From positions 1-64,000 of IMG/VR virus record IMGVR_UViG_3300018424_007835: a stretch of DNA of 64,000 nucleotides; one strand, 5' to 3'. The DNA is from a virus. The notes under the pieces were generated by a model that was not told where the DNA came from, ran no database searches, and saw only the letters and a program-made list of their open reading frames with translations. A program made the translations under genes and the position numbers. Shown piece by piece: positions 15,340 through 23,748 of the stretch; within the stretch, counting starts at the first letter, position 1, and each line of letters opens with the position of its first letter.

Positions 15340-15765
15340 TAGTCACCCACCCTTTCGTGTGGTAGTAGTTGACGCTACTTACACGAAAGCTCAGGCTGTA
15401 CCCGCTCTAGTATTATTAGATCCCCTGCATCATCGACCCCAAGCATCCCCTATTTTTTCAGGAATGCCCACTCTCCCCAGATATGGCTCTGGATGCCCGT
15501 GTGCCGGAACCGCATGGGCGTTTGCTAGTTCCGAACCTATCTCCTCAAGTCCTAGTGTTCAGCGTGCAGGGACTGGGACCCCGTCAAGGGTGTTGTTCCA
15601 GTGTATCGTGCGATCCATACCGTCACTCTTTGGGTAGGCGTGCCCGTCGTGTCTCTTTCTCACCAGTTGCGTAACGAGTGTGACCCTCCGGTCCATCAGC
15701 AGTTCTTTATGTCATCGGGATTCCCCGGTTGCGTTGCGTTGCGGTGCGCTCCTTTTGTTGGTTTG
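15340..15765 (-). ncRNA. Candidate large structured non-coding RNA, about 430 nt
   Basis: This stretch has no credible ORF on either strand, yet a near-consensus promoter (15772-15800) fires into it. On the minus strand it is GC-richer than nearby genes and carries local stems: a 9-bp stem at 15352-15389 with an inner GTAG/CTAC helix, GCATTCC/GGGATGC around an A-rich loop (about 15436-15465), CCAGA/TCTGG (about 15479-15494), and CGGAAC/GTTCCG (about 15507-15534). Large ornate RNAs such as GOLLD and ROOL are known from phages, but I cannot assign this one to either. Confidence 0.55.
15352..15389. promoter_or_regulatory. Stem-loop at the 3' end of the candidate large RNA
   Basis: Perfect 9-bp arms CTTTCGTGT (15352-15360) and ACACGAAAG (15381-15389) with an inner 4-bp GTAG/CTAC helix. 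No T-run follows on either strand. Confidence 0.6.
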
Positions 15766-15771
15766 CTGGGT

Positions 15772-15800
15772 ATTCTAGTGGGTTTAGGGCGGGGTGTCAA
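15772..15800 (-). promoter_or_regulatory. Strong promoter of the candidate large RNA
   Basis: TTGACA (15800-15795), 17 nt, TAGAAT (15777-15772) on the minus strand. No start codon with SD follows. Confidence 0.8.
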
Positions 15801-15821
15801 TGCCTGTTTTGGGTTGTTTGC

Positions 15822-15844
15822 TTGACAAATAGTCTTTAGACTAT
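15822..15844. promoter_or_regulatory. Operator-like palindrome next to a TTGACA, upstream of whiB
   Basis: The arms ATAGTCT (15829-15835) and AGACTAT (15838-15844) form a 7+7 bp inverted repeat two bases after TTGACA (15822-15827). No -10 box sits at 17 nt, so the start point is unclear. This looks like a regulator-binding site for the WhiB operon. Confidence 0.5.
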
Positions 15845-15867
15845 GTGAAGCAACGAAAGGAAGCAAC

Positions 15868-16101
15868 GTGTTTAATGAAATTAAGGCACCTGCATGGTAT
15901 CGTACTGCTCCTTGTCGTGGACAGGATCGTTTGTTTTTCTCGGCTAAGCCGTCAAAGCGTAAGGCGGCTGTCCGCATTTGTGTGTTAGAGTGTGAACATA
16001 CTGAGGAGTGTTTGGGTATTGCAGTATCCGCTAAGCTTATTGACGGGGTTTGGGGCGGAAAGACGGGGCCAGAAATTGAACGAATAGTTGAGATTACGTG
16101 A
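15868..16101 (+). CDS. WhiB-family transcription factor
   Basis: The 77-aa protein has the WhiB layout: Cys16 in APCRGQDRLFF, Cys38, Cys42 and Cys48 as iron-sulphur ligands, then the GVWGGKTG turn at 60-67. WhiB proteins occur only in Actinobacteria and their phages and bind the housekeeping sigma factor SigA. The central cysteines are spaced C-x3-C-x5-C, whereas known WhiBs have C-x2-C-x5-C. It starts at a GTG seven bases after AAAGGAAG. It overlaps the next gene by GTGA and heads the recombination operon. Confidence 0.88.
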   Translation: MFNEIKAPAWYRTAPCRGQDRLFFSAKPSKRKAAVRICVLECEHTEECLGIAVSAKLIDGVWGGKTGPEIERIVEIT

Positions 16102-16466
16102 TTGAGTTCGATGATTTGGCAGATGATGTAATTGGTGTACTGCGTCGGGGGTTGATGGAAGTAGTCTTTTTTGTTGTACCTGCTTCCGCAATTGAGGGAA
16201 AAGATTTCGAGCTGCTTGTTTGGACCGACTCCACGGTTAGTATTGGGGTGTCTGCGGATTATTTAGACGGACCACTTAGGGACATGGTTGCTGAAGCCAT
16301 TCTTGAAAGAGACCACGGGTCGTCGGCTTCGTGGGAAGAGCATGCAATGGAGTTGTTCGTTATGCATTTGAGTGACATTTTGAATGAAGTTATGCATAGG
16401 AGTTTTGACAAGTGGTCGTATTTAAACCTTGATTCTGGATTAAAGCGGATTTTAGGGGAGCATTGA
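16098..16466 (+). CDS. Hypothetical protein, 122 aa
   Basis: An acidic protein without a recognised domain, starting at a GTG that overlaps the WhiB stop (GTGA). The coupling to WhiB suggests co-expression. Confidence 0.65.
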   Translation: MIEFDDLADDVIGVLRRGLMEVVFFVVPASAIEGKDFELLVWTDSTVSIGVSADYLDGPLRDMVAEAILERDHGSSASWEEHAMELFVMHLSDILNEVMHRSFDKWSYLNLDSGLKRILGEH

Positions 16467-16491
16467 CTTAGATCGGTCAGCATGATAAACT
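16463..16491 (+). promoter_or_regulatory. Promoter upstream of the Rad52 operon
   Basis: TTGACT (16463-16468), 17 nt, TAAACT (16486-16491). A leader with GGGAG precedes the ATG at 16523. Confidence 0.62.
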
Positions 16492-16522
16492 ATGGTATTG
16501 CTACTATTTACTAGGGAGATAT

Positions 16523-17017
16523 ATGGCTGATCGAACATTGCAGCACATAGATACAGTTACCGATCTTTTACTTGAACTACGGTTACTGCTTGGCACTCTC
16601 CCTTCTAGCTCTACTGATGAGGAGCTTCTTGAAGTTGCAGGAGCCCTTCATCATGTCAAAAGTATTGCGACTCAAACATTCAGTGAGTTTCAGACGATAG
16701 TGGCAGAATCCATTGACGCTTCCGCTCCTGTAGAAATATCTACGGGTACCATTGAAGTTAAGTCTGGGGCACCTCGTAAATCGTGGGATCATAGCCGACT
16801 TGCCGCTGAGGTTGGGCGTCGTGTTGCAGATAGGAATATGAACATTGACTCTGGGGAAATGAGTTTGTCTCCGCAGGAGCTTATTCAACAGGTTCTGGAG
16901 TTTGTTGGTCTTTCGTATTGGAAGGTAGGTAAGTTGAAGGAGCTTCACATTGATGCGGATGATTTTTGTGAAGTTGGAGAATCCAAGAAAAATCTTGTTG
17001 TAAGGAGAGATGTATGA
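16523..17017 (+). CDS. Hypothetical protein, 164 aa
   Basis: Mostly helical by composition with a C-terminal half that may bind DNA or a partner (SWDHSRLAAEVGRRVADR ... YWKVGKLKELHID). It overlaps the rad52-like gene by 4 nt, which suggests a recombination role, but no family is recognised. Confidence 0.7.
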   Translation: MADRTLQHIDTVTDLLLELRLLLGTLPSSSTDEELLEVAGALHHVKSIATQTFSEFQTIVAESIDASAPVEISTGTIEVKSGAPRKSWDHSRLAAEVGRRVADRNMNIDSGEMSLSPQELIQQVLEFVGLSYWKVGKLKELHIDADDFCEVGESKKNLVVRRDV

Positions 17018-17673
17018 ATATGTTAGCTGAGTTGTCAGAGCCGTTCCCAGTCGAGGTGGAGCGGCAGTTGCGTAAGGGTAGTGCTATGCTTACGTACATT
17101 CCAGTATCAGAAGTAATTACCCGGCTTAACAAGGTGCTGGGTGTGGACATGTGGTCCTATGAAGTTATGAAAGTTGAGCGGGATAGTTTAGATCCCGAGT
17201 TTGTGGTCGCACATGTGCGCCTTACTGCCACTTTTATTCCAACAAACGAAGCGCCCAATCTTGTGGTTGTGCGTGAAGGAATTGGTGGGCAGAAGATTAA
17301 GCGCACAAAGAGCGGGGATATTGTTGACCTTGGTGATGAATTTAAAGGCGCTGTATCTGACGCTCTAAAAAAAGCGGCGCAGTCTCTGGGAGTTGGGCTT
17401 TATCTTGCCCGATCAGAAGAGGCCCTGTATCTGGAAGAAGTTGAAGATGTTGAATCAGCCATCAGTGAAGAACATTTCGAAAAACTTCGCACAGTACTTA
17501 ACTCGTTGAGCACCGCAGAAATGCATCAGGCCAGGGAGCATTGGGACTCAATTTCTAATGATCTTCCTTTTGAACGGTTGAATATTACGAGAGCACTGTT
17601 GGATCAGATGCTCGACTTTGTTCGTAGTGTTCGACAGCCCACCGAAACAGGCGTCGTGTTTGATGCAGAGTAG
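17014..17673 (+). CDS. Rad52/22-like single-strand annealing protein
   Basis: The 219-aa protein has the Rad52 core pattern: VITRLNKVLGVDMWSYEV, a long beta region with AHVRLTATFIP, and the diagnostic FKGAVSDALKKAAQSLGVGLYL at about 110-131. Such proteins anneal complementary strands coated by SSB. An SD (GGAG) precedes the ATG. The next gene is a RecB-like nuclease, giving a typical annealase plus exonuclease pair. Confidence 0.9.
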   Translation: MNMLAELSEPFPVEVERQLRKGSAMLTYIPVSEVITRLNKVLGVDMWSYEVMKVERDSLDPEFVVAHVRLTATFIPTNEAPNLVVVREGIGGQKIKRTKSGDIVDLGDEFKGAVSDALKKAAQSLGVGLYLARSEEALYLEEVEDVESAISEEHFEKLRTVLNSLSTAEMHQAREHWDSISNDLPFERLNITRALLDQMLDFVRSVRQPTETGVVFDAE

Positions 17674-17674
17674 T

Positions 17675-18451
17675 ATGGATCTGGGCCCTATCCCTTATGA
17701 GCCTCCACGGTATATGTCGCCGTCGTCTATTGGGACATTCCAACAGTGCCCAATGAAGTTCAAGTTTTCCAGGCTTGACCGGTTACCGACAGAGTCGACT
17801 GAGGCGCAACATCTGGGCTCGTTTGTTCATGAAGTTTTAGAAGACTTGTTTGCGTTGCCCGCAGAGGAGCGTACCGAGTCAGCCGCTCGTAGTATCGCTC
17901 GGTGGCAGTGGAATATGAAGTGGAATGAAAAGTTCAATGAACTTGCCGAGAAGGGGACAGAAAACGAATTCCGATGGAAGGCGTGGTGGTGCATTGAGAA
18001 CTACTTCGGCATGGAGGACCCAACATCTTTTGAGGCTGCTGGCATAGAAGCAAAGATGGATGGTGCGATTGACGGAGTGCCTATCTTTGGAATTATTGAC
18101 CGATGGACGTTGGAAAATGACAAGCTTGTAATATCCGACTACAAGACCGGCAAGAAACCTCGCCCTCAGTATGAGTGGGAAAAAAAGATGCAGATCACTA
18201 TCTACAGCATTCTTTTGGCAGAGCAGGAGGAGCGAGAAGTTGAGCGGGCCGAATTGTTGTACTTGAAGTCGGGCGAGTTTGCACGATATGAGATAGATGC
18301 TGAACTTGAGTCTGCTGTCCGAGTTGAGGTTAGCAACACTTGGGATAAGGTTACTACGAGTTGTGCTTCGGGTGAGTTCCAGACGATCACGGGGCCGCTA
18401 TGTAACTGGTGTGATTATAAGCCTATTTGCCCGGAGTGGTCCAATGCCTGA
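17675..18451 (+). CDS. PD-(D/E)XK exonuclease, RecB/Cas4-like
   Basis: The 258-aa protein shows LGSFVHEVLEDLF (His motif), FGIIDRWTLENDKLVISDYKTGK (Asp and Asp-x-Lys catalytic residues), and QITIYSILL (motif QxxxY). Cysteines near the N-terminus (FQQCPMKF) and C-terminus (CNWCDYKPICPEW) would hold an iron-sulphur cluster as in AddB and Cas4 nucleases. It probably resects DNA for the Rad52-like protein just upstream. An in-frame ATG at 17663 is an alternative start. Confidence 0.9.
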   Translation: MDLGPIPYEPPRYMSPSSIGTFQQCPMKFKFSRLDRLPTESTEAQHLGSFVHEVLEDLFALPAEERTESAARSIARWQWNMKWNEKFNELAEKGTENEFRWKAWWCIENYFGMEDPTSFEAAGIEAKMDGAIDGVPIFGIIDRWTLENDKLVISDYKTGKKPRPQYEWEKKMQITIYSILLAEQEEREVERAELLYLKSGEFARYEIDAELESAVRVEVSNTWDKVTTSCASGEFQTITGPLCNWCDYKPICPEWSNA

Positions 18452-18902
18452 TGTTACGTTTGCTCAAATTGTTTCTGAGGATATTAAGGGCACGTTGGAT
18501 CAGCGGGAGCAAGATATGCTTCGTTTACCTGAGAATGTGCAGCGTTGGCGGGATACGCTGAGTAATATTATTGAGACTGTGGATGAGCAGATTACTGCAA
18601 TTAATGAGTCAGTTGCTTCGGTGCGGAAAATGTATCCTGATTTTGAAAGCAATCCGGTTTCTGAGAATTTGGCGGGTAAACTGTCAAAGACTGCAAGGTT
18701 TCGTTTTCATGCTGAGAAGCGTTTAGCGGAAGCTGATCGTCTTTTATCTATGGGTTCGTTGCCTGACCCTTCGTTGTCGTTGGCCGCTTTTTTGAAGGCG
18801 GCAATTGAACAGCACTTGAGCGATAAGGATGATACTGAGATGGGTCCTGATTATCATGATGAGCGTCTGCGTGATGCGTTGTCAGGGAAATGGAGTTTTT
18901 GA
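18444..18902 (+). CDS. Hypothetical coiled-coil protein, 152 aa
   Basis: A long helical region (residues about 25-100) contains heptad-like stretches. It overlaps the nuclease by 8 nt and the next gene by TGATG, so it is in the same operon. No domain is recognised. Confidence 0.72.
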   Translation: MPDVTFAQIVSEDIKGTLDQREQDMLRLPENVQRWRDTLSNIIETVDEQITAINESVASVRKMYPDFESNPVSENLAGKLSKTARFRFHAEKRLAEADRLLSMGSLPDPSLSLAAFLKAAIEQHLSDKDDTEMGPDYHDERLRDALSGKWSF

Positions 18903-19999
18903 TGAAGATTGGCTTGGTTGCAGAAGACTTTAATACGCAAAGCAGAGATATGTTGGGTCGCCCCGTTTGGAGTGGTCCGACATGGGTGCGTTTGGCTCAG
19001 TACAGTGATCATTTTAAGGAAATGGGTGTAGATCACCGTTGTGGGATGCTGGGAAGCTTTGCAAACTTCGACGTTTTAGGGGTTGTGGACGCATCAGGTA
19101 AAGCGTGGTTTGACTGCGATGTCATTGTACTGCAGCGGTACATGGATGATAAATTGAAAAGAGATATGCGCAGGGGGCAGGCTGCGGGTCAAATTTTTAT
19201 TAATGATGTTGACGACTGGTATTGGGGGTTGAGCAAAAAGAACGCCGCTTACAATGCCACCGATCCTAGCCGTAACCGCTCCAAAAACAGAAATATTTAT
19301 GCTGAAATAATTAGCATGAGTGATGGTGTCATTGCTTCAACTCCGTTCTTGCAGGAAAAGTTGCTCCACTGGAATGACCGCACACTTCTTCATGGTAACT
19401 ATGTTGATCTAAAGCGATTTAAAAAGTATTTCAAACACGAAGATAAAGAAAAAATTGTTGTTGGATGGGTCGGCTCTATGATTCACCGGAGTGGTGATCT
19501 GGACATTCTTCGGCCGCACGTTAAGGATATTGGCGAGTTCGCTAGTTGGCACCACACCGGCCACATTCCTCATGCAGGTTACCCAAAGTTTCATTCTGAA
19601 CTTGGCATTGCAGAAAGTGACGTAACTTACTTTCCTTTCCAAAACCCTCAGTCGCTCATGGCTGGAATTAATTTTGATGTTGGAATTGTGCCACTTGTCA
19701 ACATTCCGTTTAATCATGCCAAGTCGTATGTAAAGGGGATTGAATATGCCGCCGCTAATGTTCCTTTCGTTGCTTCGTGGAGCCCGCAATACCAGCAATT
19801 GTCTGAAGAACATGGTATAGGCGTGGTAGTCTCTAAAGCTTCTGAATATGTGAGCGAACTGAAAAAGTTCTGCGATTTCGACTACCGGCAAGAGGTCGCA
19901 GAAGCCAATCGAAACGCCGTGCAAGCGTTCGATACTAAACTTGGCGCCATTCATCTTTATGAGTGCATTCAAGAAATTGTCAGGCAGGTTCGGCCATGA
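18902..19999 (+). CDS. Glycosyltransferase, GT-B fold (family 4/1-like)
   Basis: The 365-aa protein has KIGLVAEDFN at the N-terminus, a linker segment FINDVDDWYWG, IIVGWVGS-type start of the C-terminal Rossmann domain (VVGWVGSMIHRSGDL), and KSYVKGIEYAAANVPFVAS, the nucleotide-sugar-binding ExxA region. The acceptor could be a phage or host glycan or modified DNA. It sits between a recombination gene and HNH genes, apart from the other glycan cassette. Confidence 0.83.
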   Translation: MKIGLVAEDFNTQSRDMLGRPVWSGPTWVRLAQYSDHFKEMGVDHRCGMLGSFANFDVLGVVDASGKAWFDCDVIVLQRYMDDKLKRDMRRGQAAGQIFINDVDDWYWGLSKKNAAYNATDPSRNRSKNRNIYAEIISMSDGVIASTPFLQEKLLHWNDRTLLHGNYVDLKRFKKYFKHEDKEKIVVGWVGSMIHRSGDLDILRPHVKDIGEFASWHHTGHIPHAGYPKFHSELGIAESDVTYFPFQNPQSLMAGINFDVGIVPLVNIPFNHAKSYVKGIEYAAANVPFVASWSPQYQQLSEEHGIGVVVSKASEYVSELKKFCDFDYRQEVAEANRNAVQAFDTKLGAIHLYECIQEIVRQVRP

Positions 20000-20484
20000 A
20001 ACGAGGTAAACCTTTACGCCGCACTCCATTTAAAAGCAGCAGAACTAGCGGATCTTTAAAAAGATCACCTTTAAACTATAGGTCAGCCGGTATGCACGAT
20101 GCTTACGTTAAGAGGCGTGCTTTAGTTAAGCAGATGCTTGCTCAAACACCGTATTGTCAAGCATGCACAGCTATCTACGTGTTCCCACGGCTTATTAAAG
20201 GTGAGCCTCTTGGAGTGGTGAATACTCGACCTTCAATTGATTTGCATGAGTTGGTAAATCGCTCTCAAGGTGGGGATATTTTAAATAGCGATGAGATTAT
20301 TGTAGTCTGCCGTGAATGCCACAGATGGATTACTAAAAATCCTATAGATGCGGAAAGGCTTGGGTTGCATGTTCCAGGGTGGATGAACACTGTAGAAGGA
20401 ATTAAGGAAGCAACAAGAGTTCGTATTTCGTGGGAGAAGGGGATTTCCGCTGTTCCGTTTTGGATTGAGGATACGGAGGAATAG
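19996..20484 (+). CDS. HNH-type zinc nuclease-like protein
   Basis: The 162-aa protein is basic at its N-terminus, then has YCQACTAI, IDLHELVNRSQGGD and VVCRECHRWI: two CxxC knuckles around an HE-x-x-N-R core, as in HNH/NinG-like nucleases. It overlaps the glycosyltransferase by ATGA and the next HNH gene by 1 nt. Confidence 0.8.
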   Translation: MKRGKPLRRTPFKSSRTSGSLKRSPLNYRSAGMHDAYVKRRALVKQMLAQTPYCQACTAIYVFPRLIKGEPLGVVNTRPSIDLHELVNRSQGGDILNSDEIIVVCRECHRWITKNPIDAERLGLHVPGWMNTVEGIKEATRVRISWEKGISAVPFWIEDTEE

Positions 20485-20864
20485 TGGCTACTTCGTACGG
20501 TAAGGCCGCCAAAGCTAAGGCGACAAAGTTACATAGTTTGCTGGTGCGCACTAGGGATAACTTCACATGTCGGTGGTGCGGCGCAACGAGGGACGAAGGC
20601 AAGCAGATTCAGTGTGCTCATATTATTTCTCGGAGCATAGCGGCTACTCGCACAGATGAGAGAAACGCAATTGCTCTTTGTGCTTCTTGTCATTGGAAGC
20701 AATCCAAAAATCCTTTGGTGTGGGCCCGTTGGCTAGAATCACAGTTTAGCCGGGAGTACTTGGACGATCTGCTTGAGCGAGGCGTTCCTGGGGTTACTGT
20801 TAATTGGGATGATGAGTGCGATAGACTGCAACACGCTCTTGACCTCCTTATGGGGGATTGGTAG
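20484..20864 (+). CDS. NinG/Rap-like HNH recombination nuclease
   Basis: The 126-aa protein contains FTCRWCGATRDEGKQIQCAHIISRSIAATRTDERNAIALCASCH, arranged as CxxC, AHI, N-A and CxxC as in NinG/Rap Holliday-junction nucleases. The start is a GTG overlapping the previous TAG. It is adjacent to a related HNH protein and downstream of Rad52 and the exonuclease. Confidence 0.82.
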   Translation: MATSYGKAAKAKATKLHSLLVRTRDNFTCRWCGATRDEGKQIQCAHIISRSIAATRTDERNAIALCASCHWKQSKNPLVWARWLESQFSREYLDDLLERGVPGVTVNWDDECDRLQHALDLLMGDW

Positions 20865-20867
20865 AAT
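20839..20867 (+). promoter_or_regulatory. Leaderless promoter of the 115-aa gene and ParB/PAPS operon
   Basis: TTGACC (20839-20844), 17 nt, TAGAAT (20862-20867), six bases to the ATG at 20874. Confidence 0.78.
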
Positions 20868-20873
20868 ACCTAT

Positions 20874-21221
20874 ATGAATAGCCGTAACGCCCCTATTAGT
20901 ATTGTTGAGGTAGAGTCTGAGTTGATTAGACTTACTTCTGATATTGAAGTAGAGACTGAAGCCTTTGAGGTCTTGGCCAAGGACCACGCAAAGAAAGAGG
21001 CTGAGTATAAGAAAGAGTGGTTTAAGGAGTTTCTTGCCGCTGAGGGGGCGGTTAAGGTTAAGGAGAGCTGGGCGGGGTACAAGACTTCTGAGCTTTATTA
21101 TGAGGCGGTGGTCGCTGAGGCTCTAGTAAAAGCGAAGCGGGAGAAACTCCATTCGTTACGGACGGCCTGTGATTCTTTGCGCACACTTGCGGCTAATGTT
21201 CGGTCACAAGTGAAGTTTTAG
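20874..21221 (+). CDS. Coiled-coil hypothetical protein, 115 aa
   Basis: Nearly all helix, Glu/Lys-rich with heptads from about residue 10 to 100. The mRNA should be leaderless. It precedes the ParB-like gene by 8 nt and may be part of the same operon. Confidence 0.7.
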   Translation: MNSRNAPISIVEVESELIRLTSDIEVETEAFEVLAKDHAKKEAEYKKEWFKEFLAAEGAVKVKESWAGYKTSELYYEAVVAEALVKAKREKLHSLRTACDSLRTLAANVRSQVKF

Positions 21222-21229
21222 GAGGTCGG

Positions 21230-22030
21230 GTGATTCACAATATTCATTCTAATATTGCTTCGCTGGCAGTAGATATTGACATGCTGATCCCGCTGGAGAA
21301 CAATGCCCGCAGAGGTGACGTGGATGCTATTATGGCGTCCTACAGTAAGTTTGGGCAAGTTAAGCCCATCGTTGCCGTTGAAAACGACAGTGGTGGGCTT
21401 ACTGTTATTGCGGGCAACCACCAGTTAGAAGCCGCTCGGCGCTTGGGTTGGCAGCAGATAGCCGTGTCAGTGGCGGACCTTGACAGTGACGATGCTTTAG
21501 CCTTTGCGTTAGCAGATAATAGAATTTCTGATATGGGCTCCACAGATAACGACTTACTTTACAAAATGCTAACTGATGTCTTACCGGCTGATGAAGACTT
21601 TTTTGATGCGTTGGGTTGGGATGATTTTTCAGTTGCCGCAATAGAAAATTCTGTTATTTCTGCGGGGATGGCTAATGATAGCAATGCTGGCTGGTCTGCA
21701 CCTCAGGTTGTGATAAACGAAAGCGCCCCATTACCACCCACGTATTCGGATAGCACAGAAGAGCCGCCTTCTACACCTCTTGTTGCAGACCCTACCAAAA
21801 TCACGCCTGAAGCGTCCACTGAAACAATTGTGACTCAAGGTAGTACTAGCACTGCGTCCTCTGGTGTCTCTAACGCATCAATTCAATTTACCCTAGTGTT
21901 TGAAAATGCTGCCCAGCAGTCGATGTGGTATTCGTTTCTTAAGTGGTTGAGAGAGTCTCCTGTGTATGAGGGTTCAACCACTACTGAGCAGCTGCTTGAC
22001 TTTATCGCTCAGCATTCAGAACGAGGTTAG
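21230..22030 (+). CDS. ParB/sulfiredoxin-like domain protein
   Basis: The 266-aa protein has a ParB N-terminal domain: IDMLIPLENNAR, VDAIMASYSKFGQVKPIVA, VIAGNHQLEAARRLGW and LAFALADNRISD. The GNHxLEAAR loop binds nucleotide in ParB-like enzymes. The C-terminal half has a Pro/Thr/Ser-rich linker and a short domain. The start is a GTG after AGGAGG. With the PAPS-reductase-like gene that follows it mirrors IbrB-IbrA gene pairs. Confidence 0.86.
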   Translation: MIHNIHSNIASLAVDIDMLIPLENNARRGDVDAIMASYSKFGQVKPIVAVENDSGGLTVIAGNHQLEAARRLGWQQIAVSVADLDSDDALAFALADNRISDMGSTDNDLLYKMLTDVLPADEDFFDALGWDDFSVAAIENSVISAGMANDSNAGWSAPQVVINESAPLPPTYSDSTEEPPSTPLVADPTKITPEASTETIVTQGSTSTASSGVSNASIQFTLVFENAAQQSMWYSFLKWLRESPVYEGSTTTEQLLDFIAQHSERG

Positions 22031-22031
22031 C

Positions 22032-23204
22032 GTGCCTCGCCGTCGCATGTTTTTAGATATCAATTGTGTGGACGCTGCACGCCAACGCATACGCCACGTT
22101 TACGACACTTTCGACACTGTCTGCGTTCAGTTTAGTGGCGGTAAGGACTCCACGGCATGTTTGCACTTAGCTAAGGAAGTGCATGAAGAGCGGGGACTGG
22201 GCCCAGTGAAGGTTATTTTCCGAGATGAGGAAATGCTTTCGCCCGCCATTGAAGATTATGTCACACGGGTCAGCCAGTACGACTGGGTGGACATGGAATG
22301 GTATTGTCTTCCGGTGGGGCAGGAGCTTTGGGTTTTGGGCAGACGTGAGTATATTTTGCTTTGGTCTAAGAAGCGTGAGGATGATGGAAGGTTGTTTAGG
22401 CCGGTTCCAGAGGGTGCTATTACTGCTGCTCATTTTGGACTAGACCCATATAAGAGCATTCCCCGTAAAATAGATGAGTATACGATGCAGGGCAAGAAAG
22501 GACGCACTGCATTCATTACTGGGATTCGTGCAAATGAGTCTATGATTCGTTACAGAACGGTTACACAGAAACTACACGAAAATTACATCAACCGTCCGTT
22601 TCAGTTGTCAAAAGCGATACCTATGCGATTTGCTAAGATCATTTATGATTGGACTGCTGATGATGTTCTGAAGTTTATTACGGAAGAACATGGTAGCGAG
22701 TACTGCGCTTACTATGACTATGCTGCGATGTCTGGGGCTAATCAGCGGGTAGGTATTCCATTGCACTCAGTTGCCGCCCGCCGGTTGAATGATGTTTTGC
22801 GAACCGAACCAGAGTTCTATGATGGTTTGGTTCGGTGCTTTCCACAGATTGAAGCGCAACGGCAATTGTGGAGCGAGTTTGATATTGAAGCATTGATTGA
22901 TGAGTACGCTGTCGAGGGCTGGAAAGGGGTAAAGCGCTGCATAGACGAAAATGTTCTGACTACTGGTTTGCACCGGTTAGCGATGGTGTTCACAAACGAT
23001 TTCAAGAAGCATCATGCGAAAGATCCTTGGGGGTACCCGATTGACCACCTTTTGAGAACATTACTTCTTAATTCGTTCTTGGGTTCCCCCACACCAGTCG
23101 GCCCTAAGACTAAAGCGCACAACAAGCGTGTCGCCCTGTTGGAGCAGGAGCATCAACAGCTTATGGACGCTGACAGTCTTGACATACAGGATGATACCCG
23201 GTAG
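22032..23204 (+). CDS. PAPS-reductase/PP-loop ATPase family protein (IbrA/DndC-like)
   Basis: The 390-aa protein has the PP-loop VQFSGGKDSTACLHLA, then VIFRDEEMLSP, a GIRANESMIRYR segment (the arginines bind the adenylate) and IIYDWTADDVLKFI. Such proteins adenylate substrates with ATP, often in sulphur or amide chemistry. It has no CC-type thiol end of true PAPS reductases. Its start is a GTG five bases after GAGG. It lies between two ParB-like genes, an arrangement seen in IbrAB loci and DNA-modification islands; the actual reaction here is unknown. Confidence 0.85.
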   Translation: MPRRRMFLDINCVDAARQRIRHVYDTFDTVCVQFSGGKDSTACLHLAKEVHEERGLGPVKVIFRDEEMLSPAIEDYVTRVSQYDWVDMEWYCLPVGQELWVLGRREYILLWSKKREDDGRLFRPVPEGAITAAHFGLDPYKSIPRKIDEYTMQGKKGRTAFITGIRANESMIRYRTVTQKLHENYINRPFQLSKAIPMRFAKIIYDWTADDVLKFITEEHGSEYCAYYDYAAMSGANQRVGIPLHSVAARRLNDVLRTEPEFYDGLVRCFPQIEAQRQLWSEFDIEALIDEYAVEGWKGVKRCIDENVLTTGLHRLAMVFTNDFKKHHAKDPWGYPIDHLLRTLLLNSFLGSPTPVGPKTKAHNKRVALLEQEHQQLMDADSLDIQDDTR

Positions 23205-23207
23205 AGT
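23179..23207 (+). promoter_or_regulatory. Leaderless promoter of the second ParB-like gene
   Basis: TTGACA (23179-23184), 17 nt, TAGAGT (23202-23207), six bases to the ATG at 23214. It lies inside the end of the PAPS-reductase-like gene. Confidence 0.76.
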
Positions 23208-23213
23208 AATCAA

Positions 23214-23735
23214 ATGAATGTTACAGAAACAAGCTCATTGACACCCGCAAAGTGGATGTCGACGTGCTATATTGTAAGTCCTGACTACTCTAAGTTGCAA
23301 GGGTCGATTCGGAAGTTTGGTATTCTTAGCCCTATCGTCATTCAACCCAATGGTACAATTATTGATGGGTACCACCGATGGAAGCTGGCTAACGAGAATA
23401 AGATTTTGAAGGTTCCGGTAGTTGTTGTAGATGTAGACGACATTGAAGCGATGCTCCTCCACGTTGACATGAACAGATATCGTGGTATTGTTGTTGCTAA
23501 GTATTTGTCTCGTATTGTTCAGAGGATTATGCAATCTGGTCGTTACGATGACGAAGCGCTTCGGCTTAAGATGGGTTTGTCTACTGATGAGTTTGATGTT
23601 TTGGCGGATGGTACTTTGGTGAAGATGCGTAAGATTAAGCAGCACTCGTATTCGCCTGCATGGGTGCCGATTGAGTCTACCACTGGGGATGATATTACTG
23701 TGGAGCGTCCGACGGGTCATTCTGAACAGGTTTAG
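23214..23735 (+). CDS. Second ParB-like protein
   Basis: The 173-aa protein has LQGSIRKFGILSPIVI, TIIDGYHRWKLANENK and LLHVDMNRYRG, the ParB nucleotide-binding pattern with GYHR in place of GNHQ. It lacks the Ser/Thr/Pro-rich tail of the first copy. It could be a partner of the PP-loop protein or a regulator. Confidence 0.82.
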   Translation: MNVTETSSLTPAKWMSTCYIVSPDYSKLQGSIRKFGILSPIVIQPNGTIIDGYHRWKLANENKILKVPVVVVDVDDIEAMLLHVDMNRYRGIVVAKYLSRIVQRIMQSGRYDDEALRLKMGLSTDEFDVLADGTLVKMRKIKQHSYSPAWVPIESTTGDDITVERPTGHSEQV

Positions 23736-23748
23736 AAAGGAAGCTACT

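Noticed and set aside
15340-15765. tRNA or tmRNA genes in the non-coding region.
   Set aside because: I found no T-arm GGTTCGAATCC-type sequence with matching acceptor ends, and no tmRNA 5' or 3' hallmark.
15323-15825. Plus-strand ORFs of 62-104 aa across the candidate large RNA.
   Set aside because: They overlap each other in different frames, lack SD sites and resemble no protein; the minus-strand promoter gives a better account.
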